This document shows positions 23,062-34,974 of a stretch of 64,000 bases of DNA, piece after piece. Within the stretch, counting starts at the first letter, position 1. Each line of letters begins with the position of its first letter. The notes below the pieces were generated by a model. That model was not told where the DNA came from and ran no database searches. It was given only the letters and a program-made list of their open reading frames with translations. The translations under genes were made by a program, and so were the position numbers. The stretch is from assembly GCA_030762175.1 (NCBI GenBank), contig CM060833.1, positions 67,667,001-67,731,000 of the forward strand, given 5' to 3'. This DNA comes from Metallyticus violacea. Lineage: Eukaryota > Arthropoda > Insecta > Mantodea > Metallyticidae.

Positions 23062-23305
23062 TGTGAGCCCGTTTTTACTACTGTGGCACCACAGGGGGTG
23101 AACACTGGCGATAAATGAATTGAAATGATAAAATGGGAAAGGTTTCTTAAGGAAGAAAGCATTCCAGGCCTAAGTTTAGAGTATCTCCCGGCATTTGCCA
23201 GTCATGAGGACTGAGGAACATCTGGGGAGAAAAAAAAAAAAGTCAGGACGATCCTGGTGGTATTCGAACCCCAGACCTCCCGCTCACAACTCCCCCCACT
23301 GAACG
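23062..23305 (-). mobile_element. SINE family 2
   Basis: Body and head as in the 6.0 and 56.2 kb copies; the minus-strand B box reads GGGGTTCGAATACC. It lies between the hAT relic and the 5' half of mariner B. Confidence 0.85.
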
Positions 23306-23547
23306 TGTTTTTTTTTTTACATTAATGGTTTGTGGACAAGTTCTTTCATTCCAAACTTTGAAAGCTATGTAGATTAATAAGGTGAACTTTAATTACACTT
23401 GCATAAACTTTAAAAAAATTACTTACTATAGGAGATCCATTTTTCAGGAAAATGTCGATTAATGCTGTACTAATAATTCTAAATGATTGTTTGACTGGGG
23501 TGAATTCAATGCTACTACATTATGTAGTTACACAATAATTATTATTA

Positions 23548-24110
23548 GTTTCCAAACCCATGTATTTATAACAAAACAAATCTGGCATCCTCTTTTTATG
23601 ACAAATATTAAAAGTTCCCGTTTTCTTGCTTTAAAAATATGGTCTGGAATCGAAAACGCGGCACCCATTGCGTACTGACCTTCATACAAGATATTATGTA
23701 TCTGTTCATATAAGATTCTTACTTTCCCAGCAACCTCACAAATCTTAATGATTTCTAATCATGATACCATGAATTTTATCAACAATTTTTTTTAAGAAGA
23801 AACCTCAATCGGGCATACGGAACGTGCAGCATCTGCAGTGCTACTACAGAGTCCCAGGAACTTCCTTCAGCTTAGTTTGTGTCTAGATAAACATGTTTTA
23901 TTACTGCACTATAGTCCCTTAACTCATCTACACGAAAAGTGTTACACCGATAATTAAAGATAGCTGGGAAAAAAAGAAAGGAAGAAAAAGCAGCATTGTA
24001 GGTTAGAAAATTTGAACAAAACAAGAATTACACTTACCAACAGTAACCCGTTTAACAAAATTTCCAGTCATTTCGTTGAACTTTACACTTATCAATCCTC
24101 CCTCATAGTA
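23548..24110 (-). mobile_element. Mariner relic B, 5' half
   Basis: The outer end reads TACTATGAGGGAGGATTGAT on the minus strand (24110 downward), resembling the opposite end at 20.05 kb. It covers the 5' untranslated part and decayed transposase N-terminus. With 20045-20670 it makes one mariner interrupted by about 2.9 kb. Confidence 0.75.
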
Positions 24111-25782
24111 TTACTGATGAACATTGCACCATACTAGTTATATTGTAATGAATAACTATGAAAAATATCTTGTAATTTCTTTAACTAAAACGAACTTGTT
24201 TATAAAAAAAAATTACTCGTTGCCATACTTTTTGTCAGATCAATGGATGATTAACTAGATACATTTTTTTTAAGCGGGGGAGGGGGTGAAATAGTAATTT
24301 AAAAAATTGGTATACATTTAGCTGTATAAAGTACAAGCTTACATCATGCACTCTGGTAGCAGTCACAATACTACATCCAAGCTATTACCAAAAATGAGAC
24401 CAAATTCAAAAGACAATTAAGTTCATTAAAATATATTTGTATTATTCTGAATGCCCATATTTTATTATGCATTTAGGAAAATGTATTATGAGCATCCACC
24501 AGTATGTGAATGATGTGGTAATGTTTCATTCTCTTAACAGGGAAACAATGGATGTAATATAATAAAATGAGAAACCCTTTATTCACATTTCAATATATAT
24601 TGGTTTGTATACTTTATTTTTTAAAACTGTGTGACAATCTTTTCAAACAGTTTATGGACTAAAATTCAAAACGTCTCACTAATACACTGTTTTACAACAT
24701 TAAAATGTTTTCTCTGGGCAACCTGAAATAGTGCTTACAGCTGGTAAAATCATAGATAGAAAATGTCAAGAAAAATTACATAAAAAAGAGCAGATAGATA
24801 CTGCTGGGAGCTGCAGATATAGCAAGCAACATATGCAGGGAGAGGGTATTATTTGCCAAGTAAAACATTACCCACTGCATATCACCATCTATTCAAATAC
24901 TTAAGAGTTGGTTCATCTCTTTGCCTTAACAAAAGCAGAATATTAGTAGTGAAGAGTTGGACATTATCAACACATTCTTCTGACTAGCCATTTCTCCAGC
25001 TCCCAGAACTTTATTAATCCTGTAAATCATTGGTTACATTAATATGTACATGATGTAGGACACGTCAATGGCAACAGTGAACTGAAACTATTTACAGTTA
25101 TATATATTTCTATATACATGTACATATACCTCGTACCTTCATTCCAGGTTAGTCCATTTCAAGTATTCATTTATACTGTAAAAATAGTCACAAAGCAGAA
25201 AAGCCATCAGTGCTATTTCAAATTTTGCTTTCTTGTCTATTGTTTTTAGGTAATTAATTGTATAATTTGATGCCCGTGTGCATTGTACTGTTTTGAAAAG
25301 CTGTTGTGTTGGTTGGTGATAAGTATATCTATTTTCTGTCGTATGTTATGATTATGTATCACGTCATTTGTTTTTATGGTGGATCATTTTTAATAGCCTT
25401 AATGTCTCATAGTTATATATATATATAAAAAACCAAGAGGAAGAATTTTAATGATTTTAAACAGTGGTTTGCAGAAAGTTCTTATACTTGACTTAGTCAT
25501 CATTGCACTAGTCTTTTCTGGGTTATGAATAACTGTTTATTAGGAATGGTAGATAGTTACATAGAGAAATAAACAACACTTGACAATAAATTTTTGAAAC
25601 TTAAAGAAACCAAATACAAATTATGCTATGGAAAACATTCTCAAATTACAGTTAAGTGACAATTAGTAAATTACAAATATAAATCATATTTTATATGCAT
25701 AATTATACTCTGTTCAGAAACCATGAGTAAATTTTTGGAAAGGAAGAATCTTCCATGCTGACAATATAACCTGCTGAACTAC
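24111..25782. other. No gene recognised
   Basis: AT-rich quiet sequence. If the candidate minus-strand exon at 25783-25849 is real this could be intron or downstream sequence. Confidence 0.4.
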
Positions 25783-25849
25783 CTTTCCTCCTCCAAGCAC
25801 GGAACCACGAACTTCTTCAATCTGATTCTGTACCTTCCTAAGGTTTTCT
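25783..25849 (-). CDS. Candidate 67-bp exon
   Basis: Acceptor ccctcatag and donor AAG then gtagtt. One leading base plus 22 codons give ENLRKVQNQIEEVRGSVL then GGGK. It fits in phase after the candidate exon at 29065-29146 (two spare bases) and ends in phase 0. The IEEVR--LGGG order loosely resembles the N-terminus of biotin-dependent carboxylase beta subunits, but the usual RIDAQH continuation is not present, so I do not name it. The frame stays open 22 codons past the donor before a stop at 25714, so it might instead be a terminal exon. Confidence 0.35.
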
Positions 25850-25892
25850 CTATGAGGGATTTATTCCTCAAGTCAATTTGTAATTCTACGAG

Positions 25893-26014
25893 TGCTTTTT
25901 GCACTAGGTTTCTAGTTTACCACCAACCATAAAGGGGTTAATACATATAATTGGTGTTTTTTGCATTAGGATTCTAGTTTACCACCAACTATAAAGGGGT
26001 TAATTTGTATATAT
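25893..26014 (+). repeat. Imperfect tandem duplication, period about 62
   Basis: tctagtttaccaccaac and ataaaggggttaat recur 62 bases apart with a few differences. Confidence 0.85.
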
Positions 26015-26387
26015 AGTTTTTTCACGGTAGCTCTGTGTAGGATGTTAATAGGAAAGGAAGAATCGGATTTGTATATCTCCAGGATATTAATTATTACTTG
26101 TGGTTAATTATTGTTTTGTTTTATAATTAGCAATAAGAACATAAATATCATCAAGCAGGGGAGAAAGCATTTATGCAAAATATTTGTGCATAAAAACTCG
26201 TAGATAATATTTCAGTTATTAATATTGCATCATTTTAATAAAATCTCAGAGTTTGAGCCCCTCAGATATTTCAACAGTCAAATTTCTTCTCTATGTCTTT
26301 TTTATAGCTATCTACAGTACACATCTTATGACGAATATGCAATAAATTAATTTATATTAACATAGGATAATTTGTCAAATTTTGAAA

Positions 26388-26452
26388 ACACTTATTTACA
26401 TCTCTTTCTAAACCAGGTAAACACTTATTTACATCTCTTTCTAAACCAGGTA
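26388..26452 (+). repeat. Tandem duplication of 33 bp
   Basis: acacttatttacatctcttt followed by ctaaaccaggta occurs twice with no differences, starting at 26388 and 26421. This indicates a recent duplication. Confidence 0.95.
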
Positions 26453-26459
26453 ACTGATA

Positions 26460-27260
26460 ATGCCTTCTTGAGAAATGAAGTGATAAAAGTTTGAAGTCAC
26501 GGAAAGGAACATTGAAATAGCAGTGTTGAATATTCTCACTATGAGGTCATTTGCATTACTGTTGGTGTTTACACACTACTTAGTTCAAGTTTTAAGGTTT
26601 TTCTGAAACAATCTTATTTTGGACATCAATGATCATCCCAATAAACAATTTATTCCATGAGACAATTTTAATCTTGGCATACTATAGCCCAAAATAAACA
26701 CTTGATCCCTGTGACTTACTATGCTGCTAGAAATAATATAACTAGTCCTGCTACTTGTATTGCCTATATTATTTGTAGCACAACTAAAGTTTTTGATGCT
26801 GGTTTTTATGACCCACCTGGCATATAGTACAGCATATTTCAGTCAACTTTCAAAACTAAAAATTGTCCTAATGTCCCTACCTGATGATGGATTAAAAATG
26901 AATTGATCAACATGACTTCATAATATTTTTCATGAAAAAATCTGCAAGAATTTTGTTTTAAACTACTTATACATTTAATATATTCTTTGTTTCTAATGTT
27001 TTAAAAAGAAGCATTAAAATTCCCAAATTTTAAGAAAGCAGAATAAAAAATAGATGTCTCATACTAAAGATCTACAACAATAAACTCCTCTCTTTCCAAA
27101 CTTCTTGAATTTTTTTTCTAATAAAGTTCATCAATGCTACTATCTAGCATAATGTTATAAGACATAATTATTTTGGTTTTCAAAAAAACAAACCACAAAG
27201 GATGTCATCAATACAGCTATTAACCTGAAAATACATTTAATAATAAAGAAAATTAATATT
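26460..27260. other. No gene recognised
   Basis: AT-rich DNA without coding or repeat signatures. Confidence 0.5.
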
Positions 27261-27264
27261 ATGG

Positions 27265-27425
27265 AAACTAGAAATGCTAATTGGAACTTGTACAGTGAAG
27301 CTAATCTTAAAATTAAGATCATTGTATGATTTTAAATGTAGTACATGTTTCACGAACCCTTGTTCGTATCCTCAGCTAACCGTTGACTCATGGAGCCAAT
27401 AAAAGTGTGTAGTTCACTCAATCAT
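27265..27425 (-). mobile_element. Penelope-like element end, minus orientation
   Basis: The reverse complement shares a tail (agttccaattagcatttc) and atgatcttaattttaaga with plus-strand 41680-41760, and acatgtttcacgaac with the block at 41610. A short inverted pair (tgtatgatt near 27325, aatcatacaa near 27420) brackets the block. No coding sequence remains. Confidence 0.6.
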
Positions 27426-27429
27426 ACAA

Positions 27430-29064
27430 CCATCTTATTTATTATTCTGAACCTAAGCAAAGCTTTTATTGCACAAAATACACTGTTCTTTTTGTATAAA
27501 CTGAATTATGGTATTAGAGATGTTCCTGCTTGGATTTAAACTTATCTTGGAAACACAGTACAGTGCACTAAACATAAAATTCACTGATGCTCTAGGTATT
27601 AAAAAATTGTAAAGTTCTCTCTTCAATGTTTTACAAGGATTTGTACTCAAATATTTTTCATATTTATGATTTACCCGATATTAATATGTAATCCATATGT
27701 TGACACTTCTTAATATGCTTGTGACACCTCCATTTTAATATCTAACATATTCAGTAATGGTCTTACAAAAAATATTATATAAGCCTGCAATTGGAAAAGT
27801 ATTTTAATTCCTTAAAACCTAATCCTAAAAGTGTGTGTCTTTCTCACTTAAAGGATATAAAACTAATACAATTAGTTTTATGAATACCAACCACCAAATG
27901 TTGCTGACCCAGTTTAAAGCTTTCTTGGATTTAATATTGACCGCAACCCAGTGGCAGTCTCACATTCAAAACTGCAAAGCAAGCTTAACAGGCTGATTTA
28001 TCCACGTCCAATTATCTGAAGTCTTAAATACAAGAAGTTCTTTTATGTTTTACTGTAATGAACTAGAACACAATGCCATAAAGTATGGCTCAATCAATAG
28101 TTCCAACCTTAACAACATATTCTTCCTAAAATAAAGAGTGAAAAAACATGGGGAAAAGTTTAAATCTGCTTTTCTCCAACTCAAAATTCTCACCATAACT
28201 GATATTTTCCTTAATTATTTAGGTAAACCAACAAAAAGAGTTCTCAAAAATAAGGATATTCATGATCACTATATGGGAACGGGGGATCATATTTCTATTT
28301 AACCTCCTACAGAGAAATTTTTGATAGTAAAAATACTGCTTCTCTGGTTCTAAATTCTGTAACACATTTCCAACATCTCTGATACTTAAAGTTCATTATG
28401 CAACATCAATAATAAATTATATATTTTATTTCAAATCCCTTCTATTCAATTAATGTTCAATATTGTAGGAACTACTGAATTGTTAATCTATATGATGTTA
28501 CCAACACATGTACATATTCTGCTTGTATTTTAATTCTATTCATTATCACTTACTTTTTGTACATTATATTCTAGTGGTTAATGAAGCCACAAAATTGTAC
28601 AATTACATATAGTGAAGAAATTAATTACTTAACTATTATAAGTAGGAATTTCATTCAATTATTAATAATAATAAGATAGCAGTAGCAGGTGCCACATTGG
28701 TTTTAATTTACATTTTAACTTCTATTGTTTTAAATTTCTAAAATAAAGTTTTGAGACATGGCAATACTGAACTATTAATAGAAAGGTACAAATGTTTTTT
28801 GGGTATGCTCTTTTATTAATTTATATTAACACACAGTATCAGAGCTTTTCATCACAAATTCCTTATGTTGCAGGTTGGGAATTTAACTATTTATGCACGA
28901 ATGATGGAGTACAAGAAGCCCTTTGTGGAAAGAGAATGCAACATTTACATTTAATATTTTGAGAAAGTATATTTTTCATGAAGAGCAATACATGATGCAG
29001 TTTTTCAGTAAAAACACTTAAATAGTCACTAAATATGTACAATAGATATATATCAATAACTTAC
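27430..29064. other. No gene recognised
   Basis: AT-rich sequence, possibly intron between the candidate exons at 29065 and 25783. Confidence 0.4.
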
Positions 29065-29146
29065 CTACCTACTTTTTTACTAAGAATATGAAGGGTTTTT
29101 GCAATCCCTGGAAGCAATCTACAACACTCTGCATAGGCCAATGCTA
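29065..29146 (-). CDS. Candidate 82-bp internal exon
   Basis: The minus strand shows a pyrimidine-rich acceptor (ctctctcatatatcaaacag) and a consensus donor (TAG then gtaagt). The only open frame has two leading bases, 26 codons (ALAYAECCRLLPGIAKTLHI, LSKKVG) and two trailing bases. Codon use and a balanced amino-acid mix look coding, unlike the surrounding AT-rich DNA. It would belong to a minus-strand gene spanning this quiet region. I cannot name the protein. Confidence 0.5.
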
Positions 29147-29369
29147 CTGTTTGATATATGAGAGAGAAACCAGTCAATGTTATATGGACCTGACACAAGT
29201 GTCCTGCTACAACAATGCTGCAGTTATTTACACATTCTGGAAGGGCTTTATTTTATTGCATAACTAAAGTTATTCTAAATTAACAGAAAATTGCAACAAA
29301 TAATATTTTTCTGACAATGTATATTTTTATAACTATGAAAACACTATAACAGTCTCTGACTCTGAAACA

Positions 29370-29450
29370 AACAATATTTCACTTCCGGGTATCCCTGTGA
29401 AAATAGCCTGAACCCTACCACTAAACCACAAGTATTGAAAACCGTTTATT
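29370..29450 (-). repeat. Possible tRNA-like SINE remnant
   Basis: The minus strand contains gtggtttagtggtagggttc, an A-box-like motif. No good B box or body follows, so this is weak. Confidence 0.25.
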
Positions 29451-29617
29451 CTGACATCCTTTCTCCCTTAAGGTATTGCACATAAATACACAAAGATAAT
29501 TTCCTCATCTTGATGAATTTCACCCAATATTCTTATATACACATACTCATATCTGAATCTTCGCGAACACCTTTAATCCTTCCTCCATTCTTCATCTCAG
29601 CAGCTATAAATTGTTGA

Positions 29618-31955
29618 GAAATGATCATGAAAATAAATGAGGTGATGGTGTAGCAGCCTATATAAAAAAGCCATTAAACGTCAAAATCATTTATGCCTCC
29701 CTTAGTGCATATTCAGCAAAAGCTGAAAGGTTATTTATTGAGGTACATTTTGTGCAAAAGAATTTACTTTGCATGGTTTACCAGTCTCTAAAAATAAATA
29801 ATGTTACTTCCACGAATCTCGCTATGGCAAATGCAAATTCTATTAGACCAATGTACATGCTCCAGTCTTGGGATATGCCAGTCCTTTTCCTCCCACTCAT
29901 TCATCATACCCAGACTATTGGACCTAATAGTAACTAACACTTTTGATAATGCCTTAACTTAAGGACAGTATGCAGCTTCAGGTATATTCATTTATCTAGC
30001 ATACTCAATGTCCCAAGCCTACAGCAAAAAACCATTACATTTCATGACATGAAACGCATTGACCAGATTGCTCTGGAATTGAAATGGAATGCAATTTCAA
30101 CACTACATATTATTACATTAAAAAACTCACCAATTTAACTATTTCATTCTGACTTTATTTGATAAACATGTATCCACAAAAACATCAAGAGCCCCCCGCT
30201 TCTTTGATGACTGCTGACAAAAAACATCTAATGACATTGAAGACTCAGCATATCCTAAATACAGACACAATAAAACATGCATTAGCTTTGAGGATTATAA
30301 GTATTAAAGGGATAAAATGAACCAGACTAAACATAAAGCAAAACTTAGATACATTCACTCTCTTTTCTCTTCTGACTCTAATGCAACAGATGAGGGAAGG
30401 ACCTAAGAAATATCGTACTTGCGTATAAAAAACTCACTCAGGTAGACAGTATACTGTTTACCCTTGATGTTCTTAAAGACACAATTGTAACCTCGCAACC
30501 AAAGAGCCTAAATAACACAGCAAATGGATTGGCAATTGAAGAGCTAACAAATGTCGCTCTAACTGCAAGAGAGAAATTTCACTTCACATATATTTCAGCT
30601 TACATACGTAAGACCATAGAGAGAATTTCAACCACAGCAGTGGGAGCAGATGGAATTAGCATTATGATGCTGCAGAAAATTGATATAATATTATCAACTC
30701 ACATATTTAATGCTTCACTAATGAGCATTTATCCCACCTTATACCGAAGAAGAAAAAACCACCCACATCTCCACAAGATTTCAGGTTTAGCAGCATCTTT
30801 CCTGCATCATCTTAAGTATTGGAATGCATTGTACACAGAGAACTGACAGACTACCTTAACATGTATTCTTTACAACCACCAATCTGGTTTCAGAGCAGGA
30901 CATAACACCACCATGGCATTACTGAAAGTTATAGAGAACATCCGTGCAACCTGAGACCAGCAAAAACTAACTACTTAATATTACTAGACTTCAATAAAAC
31001 TTTTGACACTATCGACAATGAACTTCTATTGTACAATGTTTACGGAATTTGGGAATCCACACAGTGAAACTTTTGTTAATCTTATTTTGATTTAAAGTAA
31101 AACACTAAAAATCATGTCGTCACATTAAAACTCTCTTTAAGTTTCACAAACACACTTATAAAAGTAATTTTGGTACATGTTTCGTGAGGAATGTACCTCA
31201 CGAAACATGTACCAAAATTACTTTTATAAGTGTGTTTGTGAAACTTAAAGAGAGTTTTAATGTGACGACATGATTTTTAGTGTTTTACTTTAAATCAAAA
31301 TAAGATTCTATTGTACAAACTTAAAAACTATAATCTTCCCAACAGTGCGACTACCTGGTTGGAATTCTACTTTTGTGAGCATCAGCAATGCTTATTAGCT
31401 CATGTTGTTTTTCTTCCTGGCATCTTTTTAAGGCAAGAATTATCCAGGGTTCAGCAATTGGACCATACTTTTTATGCTGTATATCAACAATGCTGCTAAA
31501 GAAACAAAACACTCCAATTACCACTTAGCTGATGACCTACAACTCTACTTTCACACTGCCCCTCATTCTGTCTATACAATGACAGTAGTTAATTAAGGTC
31601 TAACCCTATCTCCCTTTGGATTAAAATTGAATGCACTTAAACCACAGGCTACAGTCATGGAACATAAGCATGCGTTACTTAAATAAACTCCTATGATGTC
31701 CACTCATCATGATAAACATCATTAATTATACTAGCACAGAAAAAAATCAATATAGTGATGTTCATAATGACTCTAAAATGACACAGCCAGGTAACCCACA
31801 CATGCAATAAAATATATTCTTTGATTCACACATTTAAACTTTTAGCAAAATATCTACCTCTCAATCTAAAAAAGAATCTTATTCAAGAGCTTGTTATGTC
31901 TCACTTTGATTATTTCTTACTCTAATATGAATACTGGACAGATCTCGTGCTTTTA
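29618..31955 (+). pseudogene. Jockey-like LINE ORF2 relic
   Basis: APE-endonuclease blocks come first: GDGVAAYIKKPLNVKIIYAS and KAERLFIEVHFVQKNLLCMVY-type sequence (about 29640-29790). The RT domain follows: TTAVGADGISIMMLQKI (about 30633-30683), the SGFRAGHNTTMALLKVI box (about 30880) and an FDTIDNELLLY box near 31000. After a hairpin insertion the frame resumes as LYKLKNYNLPNSATTWL (about 31314), and AHFDY-like SHFDY follows near 31900. Numerous stops and frameshifts show long decay. The probable 3' end lies at 33560-34210, beyond a further insertion. Confidence 0.8.
31037..31305 (-). mobile_element. Penelope-like hairpin with a perfect 109-bp inverted repeat and 13-bp TSD
   Basis: Arms 31081-31189 and 31196-31304 are exact reverse complements over 109 bases, separated by a 6-base loop (aatgta). 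A 44-base tail precedes them and contains ggaatttgggaatcc, also found in the endonuclease-like ORF of the element at 44643-45277. TTCTATTGTACAA flanks both sides (31024-31036 and 31306-31318). Removing the insert plus one repeat rejoins the LINE RT frame, so it landed in the LINE. Confidence 0.85.
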
Positions 31956-32110
31956 AGTCTGTGTTTGTTACTTGGATAGCCTAAATAACATTTGCCCTGA
32001 CTCCTGTGGCCGAAATCTTGAACGGCAGAGGAGAAAGTCGAATTCCAGTCCCAAATGGCAGCGGAAGAAGCCGAAATCAAGGGAATGTTGTAGTGACGCG
32101 GAGAGCCAAG

Positions 32111-32216
32111 TGCAAAAAAAAAAAGAAAAAAAAAGAAAAAAGAAAGAAAAAGAAAAGAAAAGAAAAAAAGAAGAAAAGAAAAAAAGAAAAGAAAAAAAAG
32201 GGGGAAAAAAAAAGGG
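32111..32216 (+). repeat. Polypurine tract, about 105 bp
   Basis: Only A and G from about 32111 to 32216, mostly (A3-8)G units, followed by more G/A-rich sequence to about 32310. The Lys-rich plus-strand and Phe-rich minus-strand frames here are artefacts. Confidence 0.9.
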
Positions 32217-32639
32217 TTTGAAAATAAAAACCGGGGAAAAAAGGAAAAACGGAATGTAAATAGGTTGTCAAAATGCGAAAGGGGAGGGGAGGGGAAAGGG
32301 GGAAGACATGCAAAGCAGCAAAAGAAAAAGAGTTCGCTACTTTCAGTGAACATGCCGGAACATGTTAACAATCAACAAACTGAGTATTGAAAATTAACAT
32401 GAGCCTTTCATTTATAGCTGTGCAGCAGGCTGCCAACAATACATATTTACGTTCCTGTACAGCAAATGTATTTGATTTATTTTTCCATTGTTTCAGCACT
32501 ATTGAGGCAGATGCAGTATTGCTTGGCTTGGATATTACATCAAGTCTAGTACAGTGGTAGAAGAGAAACAAGTGTTCCATTCTGGTTGTTTTTTGTTTAA
32601 TCCTTTTAATTTTTGTTCCCCATTTCGAAATGTAGCCAC

Positions 32640-33560
32640 TTAAAAGTAGTTATAAACATTTGAGTGGTGAGCAAAAAACGGAAAAAAACAGATTGAAAGA
32701 TCAGTTTCAAAATTAATGAAAATAGATTCTTTCTTTAATACTAATTCAGAAATAATAAATGAAATTTGTAATAGCCCATCTTCTAGTAGGTCATCTGTTT
32801 CTCTAAGAATAAATGACAGTAATGCTAATTCAAACAATGGTACAGTGAAGAATATTTGTGGCGAAGATGAAGAGTGTGTTAATCTTGAGACTGGCAAGAA
32901 ACCTGATATTTCTACTGAAATTTAGAATGGGAGTAATTGCACACAGCAGAATGTAAGTACTTCTTTTGATGACATTACTAGTACCACAGAAGAATTTCCT
33001 ACTGATTGTGTTTAATTTTCCAGATATTTTAAATGACAACATAAAAGGAGTTTATTATACGGCATGAACCTTGCAAATCCCAAGGTCCAATCCAGACAGA
33101 TCCTAAGCTATATAATAGATGTTTCTCCGTGAATTATTATGAAAAATTAACAAAACCTAAATTATTTTTTGTAATTCTAGAAAAAGAGGTTTGGTTTAAT
33201 GTGAGCCATGCCTGGTTATTTGCCAACAGGAGTTCAGCATCTTTTCAATTTGCCTGGACGAAGGATGTTTGTGATAGGCAGGGCTTATCAAAAAAAATTT
33301 AACACATAAAATATCTCATTCCATTCTGAAGACATGTGTTGTTTATGTCTGGAAAAGAAAAGAATGGTAGATTGTAATTTGAAATATGAATTGAAGAAAA
33401 AAAATTAACATTTGATCTCATAATTAATGTCATTATCACTTATTAGTATCTAATCTAGCTTTATGAGATCATAGAGAAGCATTATTGAAAGCTCACTGTG
33501 GAAATTTTTAGCTATTGTGGACTTATTGTCTAAATGTAATTACACCAGCAAGTACATGGA
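32640..33560 (+). pseudogene. hAT transposase relic with TTF-type zinc finger (ZMYM1-like)
   Basis: In order across frames: LSGEQKTEKNRLKD; KIDSFFNTNSE (32719); EPCKSQGPIQTDPKLYNRCF with SVNYYEKLTK (about 33067-33150); WLFANRSSASFQFAWTKD with RQGLSKKI (about 33214-33300); SNLAL-DHREALLKAHCGNF and LAIVDLLSKC (about 33448-33545). This matches the TTF finger (GP-QP-G-FP-D---R-F---YY--L) and downstream GHRE/GNF-A-IDLLS region of ZMYM1-like hAT proteins. At least three frame changes and a stop inside DHRE make it inactive. It appears to interrupt the Jockey-like LINE. Confidence 0.75.
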
Positions 33561-34210
33561 CCGGAAGTCACTGAACACATTCTCTTATGCTCCTGTTCAA
33601 GATCATTTGCATCTATACCCTTCAGTATATTGCTTCTTGCTGGATATATCTGTCCCTAACTGGTACTTAGAACACGACTTTACTTCTACTCAACCTCATT
33701 CAGCATGTCACTTCGCAGAATCTGGAACTCTCTTCCTCCTGCAGAGATTACTGGATAATAAAGAAATTTAAACGTAGATTAAATTGTCATCTCCTCAATT
33801 CTAGGAATCATAACAGTTATAGTCCCTGACTTCATCTTCTCCTCCTCCTCCTTCTTCAACCCTTGTACTTGAAAAAATTATTGAATAATGAGTGGAATTC
33901 TAGCACTATATCAATTTTCTAACTATATTAAAAATATGTAATATTTACATGCAGTATATATCATTAATTTGCTCTTTTTTTCTGTATTTTATATAACTAT
34001 ACAACAACTTTCTAACTATATTAAAAATATGTAATATTTACATGCAGTATATGTCATTAATTTAGCTCTTTTTACATTGTATATTTTATAATTATATATA
34101 TTGTACTCTGTATTTTTACTGGTATTATTCACCTGGTAGAGTGAATGAGGCCTCATGACCTTAACTCTGTCTAGGCAAATAAATGAGTAAATAAAGAAAT
34201 AAATACATAA
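33560..34210 (+). pseudogene. LINE 3' end
   Basis: A frame gives LRTRLYFYSTSFSMSLRRIW then NSLPPAEIT, the C-terminal block (RT-SYS-SF---R-WN-LP) of Jockey/CR1-like ORF2. It is followed by a 3' untranslated region ending in taaatgagtaaataaagaaa. Inside it, a segment of 93 bases starting at 33916 is duplicated at 34009. It is probably the missing 3' part of the LINE at 29618-31955. Confidence 0.65.
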
Positions 34211-34974
34211 ACTTGCTTGGAATTAATTCCAAAGGCTAAAAAATTAGCAATAATTACCTGTACTTAGCCAGTCATTATGAGGAATGTTTAAATACTCAAG
34301 TCTCTTGCAGTAACCCACCACACAAAAAGACAATGCATATAAGTTAGAATATCATTAACATTATCATTCCATGGATTTTGAAGTTGGAAAAATATGCCAA
34401 AGAACAGAGTACACAAGCTTAACCTCATCATATTTTAGCACATCAAACAAAAATTATGAAGCTGATGAGAATCAAACATTGGACAAACGCAGACATTTGT
34501 GCTATTTTTGGAGGAGGTAAACATTTATCTTGAAGAATGTAACTAATTACTTTCAATCTCAGATTAAAAAATATAAGTATTTTGAAAGATGGTACTCTGA
34601 ATGCCATAAAACATTTCCCAAGGTAGTTTATGATTGGTGATTATTACAGGATACATGTGTTGCTAAAAATATACAGCTCATTACTATTAAACTTAACATT
34701 TTACTCCATTTAATGCAAAGAACATCCTTTGTCTATATGGCACAGACACAAAGTCAGGTATATCAGAATATGACTTTCATCATGCTTCTCGTTAGAACTT
34801 CAAATACTAAAAGGAAAGAGCAGGAAATAGGAATCCATGCCACACCTTACAGCAACATTCTTATATGGTTTTCAGATGAATTTTTGTGTCCTTAGACTAG
34901 TAATAAGACACTGGGAATGAGACATCCTTGTACAGTTGTGTTCTGAGCTTGAAAGACCTGTGGGGAAGTGGGAA
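34211..34974. other. No gene recognised
   Basis: AT-rich sequence downstream of the zinc-finger gene. Confidence 0.4.

Noticed and set aside
26388..26452. Exact 33-bp direct repeat as a CRISPR unit
   Set aside because: Only two adjacent units without spacers; simple tandem duplication.
31922..32371. 149-codon Phe-rich minus-strand frame and Lys-rich plus-strand frames
   Set aside because: Translation of a polypurine tract; no domain.
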